From contig NC_045151.1 in assembly GCF_008831285.2 (NCBI RefSeq), forward strand, positions 7,455,682 to 7,519,681: a stretch of DNA of 64,000 bases, written 5' to 3'. Source of the stretch: Nymphaea colorata. Taxonomy: Eukaryota > Streptophyta > Magnoliopsida > Nymphaeales > Nymphaeaceae. Below the pieces are notes generated by a model. The model was not told the origin of the DNA, made no database searches, and was given only the letters and a program-made list of their open reading frames with translations. The position numbers and the translations under genes were made by a program. Shown here piece after piece: positions 23,501 to 32,977 of the stretch (position 1 is its first letter; each line of letters opens with the position of its first letter).

Positions 23501-25852
23501 CTTTTGGTTCAGGTACTTCGTGATAGAGATCAATCATCCAAGGTATATATGATCACTCATGATAAATGATTGTTTCTTATATGATTACTGTTGTCCTTTT
23601 TTGACGTAATGGACTCTCTCTCTCTCTCTCTATAGCCTGAGACGCTAGCTGGTGGACTTGAGAGGAGGATTCTTGAAGTAAACAGAAAGCGCATCAAGGT
23701 CATGAAACCTGGTTCAAAGACTTCCTTTCCTGCAACAGAAATTCGTGGAACATACACACCACCATTTCATGTGAGTATTCTGGAAGGTTTTAGTGCAGCA
23801 AAAATGAGGTACCTCTGGTTCCTTCACAGGACGTCCTGTCCATTACACTAGTGTCATGTCCTCATGGACAATGATGTTCATTGTCCACCATTTGATTACT
23901 TTAGAAACAGAACACTGCGTTCTTTTTGTCCGGCGTTTGTTTCGTATATGTCTATTCTGTTCGTTCTGTCTGTTCTGTCCGATGTTTTGTTTCTGTCCTG
24001 TTCGATTTGTTTGTTCTGTTTGTCCTGTTTGGTATTTGTTTTTATGTTTTGTTCGAACTATCTATTCTATCCGATGTTTGTATCTTCTAATCAGTTTTGG
24101 CTATTATATTTGTTTTGTTCCTTATATGATGACAAGAATATCTTTTTTTTAACCGGTTATATTAAAACAAGTATAAAATTCATACAACATGTTATATGAA
24201 ATAAATACCATCCCCTTCATTCCTCTTGTCGCAGTACTAAAATAAATACCATCTTCTCTGAATGATAAATACTGAAAAAAGAGTGATAACTTTAACTAAC
24301 CGAGTTCAGAAGGAGACCAAGTGAAGGTGAAAGTCATGGTACACTTGTTACAGGGTTAGAAGGTTCAAAGTACAATAAAATTGAATTGCGCTATAGAGAA
24401 AGGACTTTGGGCATATATCAAGGTGCATCACTATATTTCATCTTCCTTTGTGTTAGAACATTGCAAAAACCTTGTCATCTAGTAATCTCATTTGACTACT
24501 GTACAACATATTCAAGTTACCAAAGTTCTTTTCTAAATTTGTTCTAGGTAAGGTATCTTACTCCAACATTCATCTACCCCCACATTTTGAAGGGGAGGCA
24601 AAGAAAAGACACTAACAGTGGAACTGCCACTTCTAATTTCCTTCAAAGCTCGAAATGCTGCCATCGTGCTCTTCATGTACAAGCTCTCCATGTACTCTAT
24701 CTCCTCCAACTCTGGGGATTCTTTTAACCAAGACTTGCTGCTCTCCACTTTTTTCTCTTCCGGCTCTGCTTCACCACCATCTGTGGCATATGAAAGAGTT
24801 GGCTCATTTGCTGAAAAAAGGTGATCCAGCATTCTCTCACACTCTTTAACAAGTTTAAAGAGGAGGTCAGTGGTGAAAAAAGGTTGATGCAGGACTCTCT
24901 GAATGAAAGGCAGTCGCACGAGAGCACCAGTCCTTTTGTCATGTTTCTTTATTTAGGACCTTCACTAAACCTGCACATCCACATAAGACACAAAATATTA
25001 GAAAACCATAGGCTTTTTGTTAGCTGGGAGACAGATGAACCAACAATAGGTAGCACTAATTCCAGTGTCTTTACCGACACAAATAAACGGGAAGCACCCA
25101 TTATAAGTCCCCTGAAACGCTAGGGAAATTTATCCTACTGAAGGCCAGGATGGGGATCCCTCAAGAACAAACAAGCATGCTTTACTAGTTCTTTAGAAAC
25201 TCTTTAGTTTATAAAGTAAAATCATCCTAATAATGAGGAGGCCGATCTCTCATGTTTCACTCCCTAACGTTCCTCCCTTTCCTAGACTTCTTCCTCCTCA
25301 ACCAATGACATGACAATGCAGCAGTTCAGGTCTGCAGAACTGTTTTCTGATCCACGTGCATATTTGTGATACTACATGTGCTTGTGGTTATAGGACAACT
25401 TATTTATTGTAGCTTAGAGTTAGGAATGCCTGCCTGTGGCAAATAATTGCCAATCTATTCTAACGAAAAAAGGAAGGCAAGAGAGAAAAAAGTTAAAATC
25501 AAATCCAGTTACTTCGATAATAGCACTGATTGCTTAAAATACAGCCCATAAGGATTAGAATGTAACAACTTTTCACTTGCAGCTTTAGATTTTGGTAAAA
25601 CAGGATATTGATTTGTGGCTCACAATTAATGAAGTTGAAGAATCTGTTTTCACCCCCATTGACATGCTAAATATTGGCGCCTTCCCTTTACTTTTTCACT
25701 TTGTGCAACACATACATGCTAGAATCAATATTTGGCATACCAGCTATGTCACATAGGTACGGGTACGGGTGCAGGTACGGGTGCCGGTGCGGGTACGGGT
25801 ACGGATCATTTTTAAAAAACTTGGGTGGGGGGTACGGACGTACATACACATG

Positions 25853-25945
<93 letters not shown>

Positions 25946-26375
25946 AAAAAGTCACAAACAGAATAACATATTCATAAACTTAATGGACTGTCAAAGTGCC
26001 GCTTAAGCAACGATCGAAAGCCCTAATCAAAAGATGAATAAAGTCCTCCCAACCAATACATAGTAAAATGATCTGTCACAGCAGTAGAGAATAATGGAGG
26101 AGAAACCATAACAGAGAGAGCTGGGATCTGTCATGTGCCCAGAAAACTGATGCTACTACGTATTAAAATGCTTAGGTTCAGCCATTTCCGTCAATCACTT
26201 AGCAATAACTGTAATTTTTTGTGTTGAAAAGATTCATACCCTATAAAAATGCGTTGTTCATGACAACACATATTATTGCCACAACACACGCCTTTGGGTC
26301 GCATGGTTCTAAACGCCAACCACATGCTACTGTCTAGAATATGAAAAGAAAATGGAATATGGAAAACTTGCGAGC

Positions 26376-26416
<41 letters not shown>

Positions 26417-27713
26417 GTGAATATGGTGATTGGTGAGTGATGGTCGGAGAGATGAGAGATCAATAAAAGAAGCAGAAGCACAAACAAAAGCTCCGAAGCT
26501 CGACAGGCAATGGAAGGCTCATAAGCTCGACAGAAAATGAGAAAAAAATGAAAAAAGCCAAATACTGTTGCCATTGAACGCCTGTCGTCGCCGGTCGCTG
26601 CCTGCCGTCGCCGTTCGTCTCTTACAGCCACCGGTCGCCGCCCCTGCCTTCGCCAGTCGCCGCTGCCTTCGTCGGTGAGAGATGAAGGAATGAAACCAAA
26701 CAAAATGAAAAAGGGGGAATAGGTTTTCAAAAAATTTCACGTTACAATAGTTTAAACTTTAAAACGTTAAAATGAAAAAACGTTAAGATTTAAAATGGAC
26801 AACTTTAGACTCGGTCAACTTTGACCGAGTTTGAAAACAGACGAAAGTAGATTTGGGTGCGTTGACCGCACCCGGTTCGGTCAACGCCTCATTAATGGCG
26901 TACCCAGTACCGTACCGGTACCGGTACCGGTGTCGTATCGGTACCATGCAGGTACTCCTCCTTAAGAGGAGTACCCGTGTGACATAGTATACTAGTTTTT
27001 CTCTTCAAACCAACAATGCACTTATTTCAAAGTTAAGATGTATTTGAGCAATGTATGCAATTAATAACTTAAGTCCTAACAACAGGATCACATGATTCAA
27101 ATCTAACACATAATTTCAAGCAATTTACAAGTTCCTTTACAACACTGTCAAAAAAATAGAGAGGCTAAATTTGTTCAGGTGCATTCCACTAAAAATATCT
27201 AACAGGTGAAATGGAAGTTAAGGATGGATCTAAAAATATACATCTTCAATATATCAACATAAGGGCACAGAAAGATGAGATTGAATATTATCATACCATG
27301 ATAATAAATCTAGTAAATGCAATAATGTGAGCACCCTATTTTGACACTTTTCTTCCCTCTTTAACTTTTCCCTTTTCTTTGTTGAATAGGACGACATAGG
27401 TCTTTTTATCAGGTTTGCTGCCAAGCGCCTGTAAGTACATAACATCAACTTCCATGCCATGTAAAGGTCCCTCTGATCCACCAGAAACTGGGATAAGCGA
27501 GGTGACATTGAGGTTTCATAAGAACCCTACTGGCAACTGCTTCACATTCTCACGTGATGTTGTTTTGAGACAAAAGGAGATACTTAGATTCTCACCTGCA
27601 TAGCCAGCTACCATGGCTGATCACAATACAAGATTTCGGTCAGGCTTTTCTACAAACATTTTGGGAGCATCTTCCATTCAGTCACAATAAAGAGCAGACA
27701 ATAGAATCGAACA

Positions 27714-27747
<34 letters not shown>

Positions 27748-29291
27748 GAATAGGCCTTTACCTGGAATGTCGTTGGATCGGTTCTTTGGATGGTCAAAAA
27801 TCGGGGTTTGAGAGCTTAAGTTTCCTACAACGCTTGTAAGAGATGTTGGGTCTGTTCACGAAGAAGAAGAAACCATAAAACCCCTTCGCTGCTGAAAATG
27901 GGCCCAGGGAGAGACAAGGGCTGGAAAAAACAAGCAGAGAGAGAGAGAGAGTGATTGAGTTTACCTATCAGCACCGCAAGCTGCCACCTAGGAGCCGCTG
28001 GAAGATGCCCTGTTGAGGAGCTGCTTGAGGATGCCCGCTGCTGCAAGCAATGCTGCACCGGTCGCCCTCCAGTGGAGACAGAGGAGAAGAGAGAAACAAA
28101 GGGCTAGGGCAGCTCGGGCGACGGAACGGGAAGGGCTAGGGCAGCACGAGGCGGAGACGAGGGAGGAGATGGAGAAGAAAGGCAGCTCGGGGGCGGAGAA
28201 GAGGAGAAAGGCAGGGGAGATGGGGGCGGAGGTGGAGGAGAAGAAGATGGCGTCGACGGCTCGGGGTTGGGGTCGTGGTCGTTGGGGGCGGGAGAGGAAG
28301 TTCTGTCTTGTCTGTTCCGAGGGTTAGCTCGGAACATAATGGAACAAAAAAAATATTTATACTCTTGTCTAGTCATCCGTCCTGTCCAGCTTGTCCTGTG
28401 TCCAACGTTTGATGAAAAAATCAACTAAACAGGACACGCGTGTCCTGTGGCCATCAAACGACCTCTCAGTGAACACCTTGGACACACCCAGCTTCACCAT
28501 TTATCTTTAGTTCCTTGGTTGTGGATGGCCTGTTCAATTACATTAGGATTGCTAGTCACCTTGTGTTGTGTTCTCCTTTTTTTGCCTGATCATAAATGTG
28601 GAAACATTTCATGAGATTCTCAAAGGTTCGGAACATGGTGTCGAAAAAATCTTGTGGAAAAGAAAGCTTTTTGCTTTATAGTATGATCTGGGATTTTGTC
28701 TGTGCTGCATAGATATATTCTAATTTTCTAAATATTGTAATTTTCTGAGCATTGTACTGATGAAACAAAATTTTCAGAATTCCTTGAGATTTTCCTTTAT
28801 CAAAATCTCATAAGAACTAGATTTTTTAGTGTTTTGGTTATGCTACCAAAAGTTCCCAAGGTATCTCAAGCTTCAGGCATGTTCGCCAAGCTTTCAGCAT
28901 GGCTCTCTCAATAACTAATGTTGGTCACAATGGTGTTGGTCACAATGGTCTTGGGATTGCCAGAATCTTAGTCAATTGGATATAAGAACATTAATCACTC
29001 TTAAAGAGGAGATTACTGGATCTTAGACAGGCTTATGGTTACTTCACCAACTTGTTTTTAACATAACACAAATCCATGTGATGCATTAGTCTAAGCTCTG
29101 ATTATATTATGCAGGTTGAGATATACAGAAACGACCAGCACCGACTAAAAATTGTTGTGGATAGTGAGAATGAAGTTGATTTGATGGTTCAGACACGACA
29201 CATGCGTGATCTTATTGTCCTCGTGATAAGAGGTTTTGCACAAAGATTCAACAGCACCTCTCTAAATTCCCTTCTCAAAATAGAGACATGA
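4995..29291 (+). CDS. AIR9: AIR9 microtubule-associated protein, C-terminal 923 residues (21 exons)
   Basis: Exons: 4995-5179, 5528-5645, 7950-8077, 8832-9000, 9105-9223, 9445-9613, 16684-16768, 16857-16930, 17012-17131, 18062-18257, 18369-18490, 18612-18819, 19065-19138, 19610-19748, 19838-20016, 20913-21068, 22119-22250, 23178-23236, 23513-23542, 23636-23770, 29115-29291. All have GT-AG borders and join without a stop to TGA at 29289. Eight A9 (Ig-like) repeats start at about residues 1, 101, 200, 296, 389, 495, 589 and 695. Most carry the core GG-EG-S---WY, for example [12 protein letters not shown]. Residues 791-923 are the conserved C-terminus with [19 protein letters not shown]. In Arabidopsis, AIR9 (about 1,700 residues) decorates cortical microtubules, the preprophase band and the cortical division site. 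The basic N-terminus, LRRs and first A9 repeats lie left of the window. Introns 6 and 20 are swollen by transposons. The gene looks functional here. Confidence 0.93.
5646..7949. other. AIR9 intron 2, no gene recognised
   Basis: This 2.3-kb intron is AT-rich. It holds a GA-rich patch (7376-7520) and a short TA/CA microsatellite (about 7670-7700). The block 6450-7040 shows short phrases repeated in inverted orientation (TAGGGCCTGGC near 6488 and 6893) and may be an old TIR insertion, but I could not fix its ends. Open frames within it lack any family signature. Confidence 0.5.
8208..8803. mobile_element. 596-bp hAT MITE (CTATGTCAC family) in AIR9 intron 3
   Basis: The left end reads CTATGTCACACAG and the right end ATATGACGTAG. 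The flanks are CTGCGAAT (8200-8207) and CTGCTAAT (8804-8811), an 8-bp target duplication with one mismatch. The interior holds an inverted pair around CATCGACACGATG near 8244, a CT microsatellite near 8450 and no coding signal. An 8-bp duplication is typical of hAT elements. It is related to 13483-14543 and 25744-26987. Confidence 0.72.
9614..11645. other. AIR9 intron 6, left part, no gene recognised
   Basis: AT-rich intron sequence with a poly-T run near 10307-10327 and, at its right, long TA and GT microsatellites. Around 9925-10025 there is a GC-richer patch with phrases such as GGGTGCAATCAAC, reminiscent of hAT interiors elsewhere in the window, but no ends could be fixed. Confidence 0.5.
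11406..11471. repeat. (TA)n microsatellite
   Basis: About 33 uninterrupted TA units, followed by ACACACACA and, at 11560-11590, further TA and GT runs. The short open frame across it encodes only alternating Tyr-Ile and is not a gene. Confidence 0.95.
11775..11897. repeat. Three tandem copies of a 39-bp GC-rich unit
   Basis: Units beginning GTAAGACCTTGCCCGGG start at 11781, 11820 and 11859 and are nearly identical. Such subterminal repeats serve as transposase binding sites in hAT elements. That role is inferred here. Confidence 0.9.
12130..12562 (-). pseudogene. Growth-regulating factor WRC exon fragment, captured by a hAT element
   Basis: The exon starts after an acceptor (CTTCTGCAG, minus strand) at 12562 and is open past 12130. 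The product runs [20 protein letters not shown], then [20 protein letters not shown] and [14 protein letters not shown]. It holds the full WRC domain with its C-X9-C-X10-C-X2-H zinc ligands, and then a Ser/Thr/Asn-rich tail. GRFs are plant transcription factors for cell proliferation; WRC binds DNA and QLQ binds GIF coactivators. No QLQ exon, promoter or terminal exon is seen. After 12130 the frame runs into unrelated sequence and stops at 12048. The fragment is antisense to AIR9. No stop interrupts the WRC part, so capture may be fairly recent or the frame is preserved by chance. Confidence 0.88.
12390..12410 (-). promoter_or_regulatory. Intact miR396 target site in the captured GRF exon
   Basis: On the minus strand the segment contains TTCAAGAAAGCCTGTGGAA, the conserved miR396 complementary site of GRF genes, encoding the RSRKPVE end of WRC. 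All positions I can compare with the known site are unchanged. On the + strand, which is the AIR9 sense strand, the same bases read like miR396 itself with the usual extra G. Confidence 0.85.
13483..14543. mobile_element. 1,061-bp hAT element (CTATGTCAC family), nested
   Basis: The left end reads CAAAGTCACACGGGTGCG and the right end, inverted, CTATGTCACATAGGTGAG. The flanks are TTGCAGAA (13475-13482) and TTGCAAAA (14544-14551), an 8-bp duplication with one mismatch. The subterminal zones contain many GGGTGCG/CGCACCC motifs. There is no transposase. It sits 26 bp right of the GRF-bearing element, within the outer hAT element. Confidence 0.72.
14715..14780 (+). pseudogene. Candidate captured first exon of an unknown gene
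   Basis: An ATG at 14715 opens 22 codons ([20 protein letters not shown] and two more) that end exactly at a strong donor, AAG|GTATGT at 14781. A leader-like stretch precedes it. The following 700 bp are T-rich and intron-like, with possible acceptors (for example TTGTTTCAG near 15065). The basic, Ser/Thr/Ala-rich start could be an organelle-targeting peptide, but this is only composition. It lies in the outer hAT element and is absent from the 475-bp sister copy. The gene is not recognised. Confidence 0.35.
16008..16110. repeat. Partial CTATGTCAC-family hAT end
   Basis: The segment ends CATCCCTCACCCATGTGACGTAG, which matches the right end of the 13483-14543 element (CACCCCTCACCTATGTGACATAG). 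It is preceded by a CA/CACC-rich stretch. No left end or target duplication was found. Confidence 0.45.
16119..16169. repeat. Perfect 16-bp inverted repeat
   Basis: The arms CTTAAATCCATGGTTT (16119-16134) and AAACCATGGATTTAAG (16154-16169) are perfectly complementary around a 19-base spacer. The neighbourhood to 16330 repeats phrases such as ATCCATGGATT and GATCTGAGATC, suggesting an old foldback element in AIR9 intron 6. Confidence 0.8.
21447..21519. repeat. 37-bp tandem duplication in AIR9 intron 16
   Basis: The unit beginning GACAACCTTATTTCATGGGT occurs at 21447 and again at 21484, with one clear difference (GTGCTT versus GTCCTT). This looks like a simple local duplication. Confidence 0.85.
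24533..24970 (-). pseudogene. Terminal exon of an SPX-domain gene (SPX1/SPX2-like), frameshifted
   Basis: After an acceptor (TGTGCAG, minus strand) at 24970 the exon gives the end of an SPX domain. It begins GLVKVL, then continues in another frame [20 protein letters not shown] and [17 protein letters not shown]. It ends with the family's C-terminal block [38 protein letters not shown] and a stop at 24533. Stand-alone SPX proteins bind inositol pyrophosphates and hold PHR transcription factors inactive when phosphate is plentiful. Four extra bases near 24947 break the frame between the two parts, and the upstream exons with the N-terminal phosphate-sensing helices are absent. It is antisense to AIR9 and lies in a transposon complex, so it is a captured relic and not a gene. 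Confidence 0.85.
25744..26987. mobile_element. 1,244-bp hAT element (CTATGTCAC family)
   Basis: The left end reads CTATGTCACATAGGTAC and the right end, inverted, CTATGTCACACGGGTAC. The flanks are CATACCAG (25736-25743) and TATACTAG (26988-26995), an 8-bp duplication with two C/T differences. The termini carry GGTACGGGTGC repeats. The interior holds a long TA tract (25868-25943), a GA tract near 26381 and a GC-rich CGCCGGTCGC-type stretch near 26590-26680. There is no transposase. It is nested in the larger element. Confidence 0.75.
27336..27677 (-). pseudogene. Degenerate 114-codon reading frame, family not recognised
   Basis: One minus-strand frame runs from ATG (27677) to TAG (27336) with only two internal stops, both TGA. 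It begins [18 protein letters not shown] and contains [40 protein letters not shown] and [20 protein letters not shown] before a Lys-rich end. The composition is protein-like throughout, and the frame does not shift, so it is likely a relic of a real coding sequence. A CAG|GTGAGA donor-like site falls inside it at 27596/27595, so part of it could instead be intron. I cannot name the family. It lies in the same transposon complex as the SPX exon. Confidence 0.45.
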
Positions 29292-31736
29292 AAGGGCAAA
29301 AAGACTGTACAAAGAATGTTCTGGGCACGGAGCAATGTAATATGCATCTGTTCGTTCATTTGAAGTGTTCAATTGTGCTTATGTATTCGCAGCTGGAGCT
29401 GTTGTATGTATTTAATATTCTTTGGGTTGGGGGCTTACGCCTGAGTTAGAAAAATGCAGGTGCACGTGAGTCCGGCAAATAGAAGGGTTTCATTTGATGG
29501 GTTGTGTGTAAGTTTGTGAAAAATCTGGATGCTGTAAGAAACAGTGACGTTCAGGTTGTCAACCTGTATCTGTGTTTTAGTTGGCAATGTTTGTTCTGTA
29601 GACGGGAACGTTTGCTCATTTCGTTGGCCTTTCTGCTAAAATGGGCCTGTTGTGTCTGTTTATGCTCATCTTAGGTTAATTCTGCCTGGTCTTATTGTCA
29701 AATTCAGCTATTAAAAAGAGACATAAACAGCAAACTAGTCTGTGGTTATTGCCAAATTGACTGGCAATTTCTTTTCTTTCTTCATTTTACATTTCAGATT
29801 GACTTGAAAAAAAAATGTCAGATTCAGACTGGAACACGAGAAATGAATAGAATCAAGTCCTGTGTCGTTTCTTTAGCAGGTGCTTGTATTCCCGGACCTG
29901 TGATATGCACAAACCATACAACCGCAGTCTTGGGCATAAGCTTGCTGGAGCATCCAAATGTGGATACAATCTGTCTGTTGATTTGTCATCCTATCTTTGA
30001 CTGACCAATGACTGACCAAGAGGAAAAACTGGTTTGAGGGGGGAGGAGAATAACCTGAAGAGGAGCCCCTTATTTACCCCTGCTGCATGGCCTAGAGTTA
30101 CTTTAGAACTGGGTGGGGAGCATGACGTCTATCAATTAATTATTTGCAGTCTAGAATAGCACTCTGAATAAAATTAAAGATTAGAATTTTATTGGCCCGC
30201 TAATTTGACCAACTATGTTAATGTTATTTGAGGCGAAATTAATTTCTTTTTGTATGGTGTTGGGCAGAGGAGGGGGGTCTACCCCACCCTGCAAATGTAG
30301 ATGCCTTGTTGCCCTAACCTAAGCAGTAACGCACTGTTGTCTTATCTGGCATCAGGCAACCTGCTATTGCATTAACCCTCCATTATGTCTCTAGTTATCG
30401 TAGCTTCCTTGGTATGAAAATCAGCATCTCCGTTTGAAGTCAACTCAAAATCTCAAAATTGAGTTTACCAAAATGGAATCCAAAATTGGCAATCACCTCT
30501 CCGTCCAAATCCAATTTTCCAATTCCAACATTTCTAAATTCCCAATTTACAATCAAATTCCAAGTTCAAATCAAATTTTAGACAATACTCAATTTCCATC
30601 TAAATTTTCAATCTTAATGGAATTCAAAAAACTTCATCCAAATCTCCAGTAAGTTTAAAATGATCTTCAAAATCAAATCCAATTCATGCACAAGCATATA
30701 TAAGAGGATCAATTAAATGACTTGTGTAATTTGAGAAATGTTCAGATCTTGGCTCGATGATCCTTATTAAAAGTGACAAGAACAGTTAGACCTCATACCA
30801 ATAGTTAGATTCCTTTCTCTCAAAAACTCTCAAACCAAAACAATTAAGAAGAAATCATACATCATTAGTCTAAAAATCAATCCTCCTCCTTCTCAATTTA
30901 AGGTTTGTATGAAGCCACTAGGTGCTCTCTAATTTTTCAAATTTATCTCTTGGAAATGTTTGTGATAAAGCCATATATTTCTGCATTGAATTTTCAAAAT
31001 CAACCCTTATACCTATTAAATCTCGGTCATCGTGTTCTCATGTTATTTCTAGGACCCAGTCTAAGATATAGCATTACAATTAGACCACCAGCTGGACTGA
31101 AAATTTTCCTCATTAATACCAAAACAAACAGTAGTCATTGGTATATTGATGGGTGAAAGAGAAATAAAAAGCCTTAAAACCAAAAACAGCCCTACAGAAG
31201 TCTGTACAAATATTACAATCATGGAATACCAATAATTTGGATATATTAAGTTTCTAAGAATACTTTCTAAAACAATACATGTAGACAAGAGTCCTAAGAC
31301 GTGCATTACTGCATGCTATTTTCTATCTTCAAATGATTGCTTGAATAGATGCATGAAATGGATGAAATACCCACATGATCAAGTTTAAACCCAATGTCAA
31401 ACTCTTTTTGAGTCCTTATTGAGTGAACCAATATCAATTCAAACTAATTGAGTATTCCTTCTTGTGTCTAGATGGATTTGTTCATACTTAGACAATAATT
31501 TTTCCTATGACCACATCCTTTTTGGAGTTCGTCAAGGGTAATTTGGACTTTGTACCATCCCAATTGGAGCAGTATACACATGGTACCTATCATAGTACCC
31601 TACTTCTGGTGTATGTTTTCAGACCACTTGGAAGATTGCTGTAGTCTAGCTTATCAACGACAGACTGAACCATGTAGTTGCTGAAAGATGAAATTTAAGA
31701 ACTAATATATTTTGGTTTCTATGAGGTGAAATGACT

Positions 31737-32114
31737 ATTGCCCTAGACAAGTTTTCCAAGATCATGAGACTTTTTGAACCTAAAGGTGATTGCCGAAGAC
31801 CAATCGAGAAGTTTATCATCAACCAAAAACAAGTCAAAGTCCTAGAGGTGATTTATAGAATAACTAGAAAAAGCAGTTGGCCATTTCTAAAAAAAGATGG
31901 ACATCAATACATTTATTTGGCTAACCTTAAGAAAGAGCCTTCTCAATATGCTGATCCAACCACACTTTTTGGAAATAATGCAGACAAATACATGAATTCA
32001 ATGATGACTTGCACAGCTGATCTTATCTTCTACCACAATAAGGAACAAAATATGGACGTTCAAGTTGCTCACCTCTTCACAAAATGGGGCACATCAAAGT
32101 TCACCGCCGACTAG
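31737..32114 (+). pseudogene. Relic related to the 5' region of the Tat-type gypsy element
   Basis: The frame contains LDKFSKIMRLFEPKGDCRRP. The minus-strand frame at 46623-46847 inside the gypsy element has LDKFTYILGLLEPEGHHRDP at its start, and the two DNA stretches share many words (CCTAGACAAGTT, GACCCAATCGA-like). This is therefore probably a broken, oppositely oriented piece of a related element. The downstream part has no recognised motif. Confidence 0.45.
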
Positions 32115-32707
32115 TGGCACCGACAACACTAGCCTTCCTCTACAAAGGACTATCAAAATTTCAATTGAAAATACAAATTACATTAACGAATGTGTCTTTG
32201 CCTTACAATCCTGGTTTTAGTAACATGTGAGGCCACAAACTAGTCATTTCTAAAATTTTGATGAAAGATTGTTCAACATAAATCATCATTGTGGAAAGGT
32301 GGAACAAGTTGAAGAAAACATCATTTAAAATTTTTTTGAAGGAGATGCCATCAAATCAAGTTACACTTACAACTCAGAAAAGGGTTGCCTACTTTTGGAG
32401 CAATGTTTCATGGTGGAAAACAATCTAGTGTCTTCGCTAGTTTTCCTTGTGGTAAAGATAAACTCATGAAATCTGATTAGAATGAGCCATCATGGAACAT
32501 GAGCTAGACACTCTGGAGTGATCTAGAACGTACATCCTAGCCCAATAGCATTGGAGACATTTTGCTACATCTATCTTGTCCTTGGCTCAACCGTGGGTCA
32601 TGACTATATCAAATGGTGGAGAGATGTTTGCCCATCTATTCTTCTTAGCTAGGTGTTAAAGTCTTAACAAAAACATTGTAATCAATTGATCCATCACAAA
32701 CAGTGTT

Positions 32708-32831
32708 GTCTCATTCCAATTCCAATTATGCAATGTCAAATCATTTGTCCATGTCCAATGATATTTGTCGTCTCATTCCAATTCCAATTATGCAATGTCA
32801 AATCATTTGTCCATGTCCAATGATATTTGTC
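32708..32831. repeat. Perfect 62-bp tandem duplication
   Basis: The unit beginning GTCTCATTCCAATTCCAATT occurs at 32708-32769 and again, without change as far as I can see, at 32770-32831. Identity suggests a recent duplication in otherwise old sequence. Confidence 0.92.
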
Positions 32832-32977
32832 ATCAGAGCATTCTCTAAAAATCCGAAGTCATTGTCTTTTTCAGATCAAATGAACATCCCATTTATGGTG
32901 GAAACCATGAATCAAAGAAAGAAAACAATAGAATGGAAGTTAAACCACAACCCAATCCTGAGAACAAGAATGAATAA

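Larger units (their letters stand above)
23806..28465. mobile_element. Large gene-fragment-bearing TIR element complex in the last AIR9 intron
   Basis: The right end is clear: inverted it reads GAGGTCGTTTGATGG, then CACAGGACACGCGTGTCCTG, with the same GTTTGATGG terminus as the elements at 3282 and 40713. The left end is worn. GAGGTACCTCTGG at 23806 is followed by CACAGGACGTCCTGTCC and a zone rich in GTCCTGT/TTCTGT phrases. No matching 3-bp flank is seen (AAT left, TCA right), so the left limit is uncertain. Inside are an SPX exon (minus), a degenerate 114-codon frame (minus), a nested hAT element (25744-26987) and GA microsatellites (for example 27717-27743). Confidence 0.5.
29292..32977. other. 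Intergenic: AIR9 3' UTR region, then decayed repeats
   Basis: The first several hundred bases after the AIR9 stop are its likely 3' UTR, but I cannot fix the polyadenylation site. From 30430 to 30650 there is low-complexity sequence made of AATTCCAAAT-like words. From about 31370 the sequence looks like old retroelement DNA, with one recognisable patch (31737-31850) related to the leader of the Tat-type element. No host gene is seen. Confidence 0.6.

Noticed and set aside
24533-24970. A functional SPX gene
   Set aside because: A 4-bp insertion breaks the frame and the N-terminal exons are missing.
30434-30652. 72-codon frame rich in Ser, Asn and Gln
   Set aside because: Low-complexity AATTCCAAAT words; no start context or homology signal.
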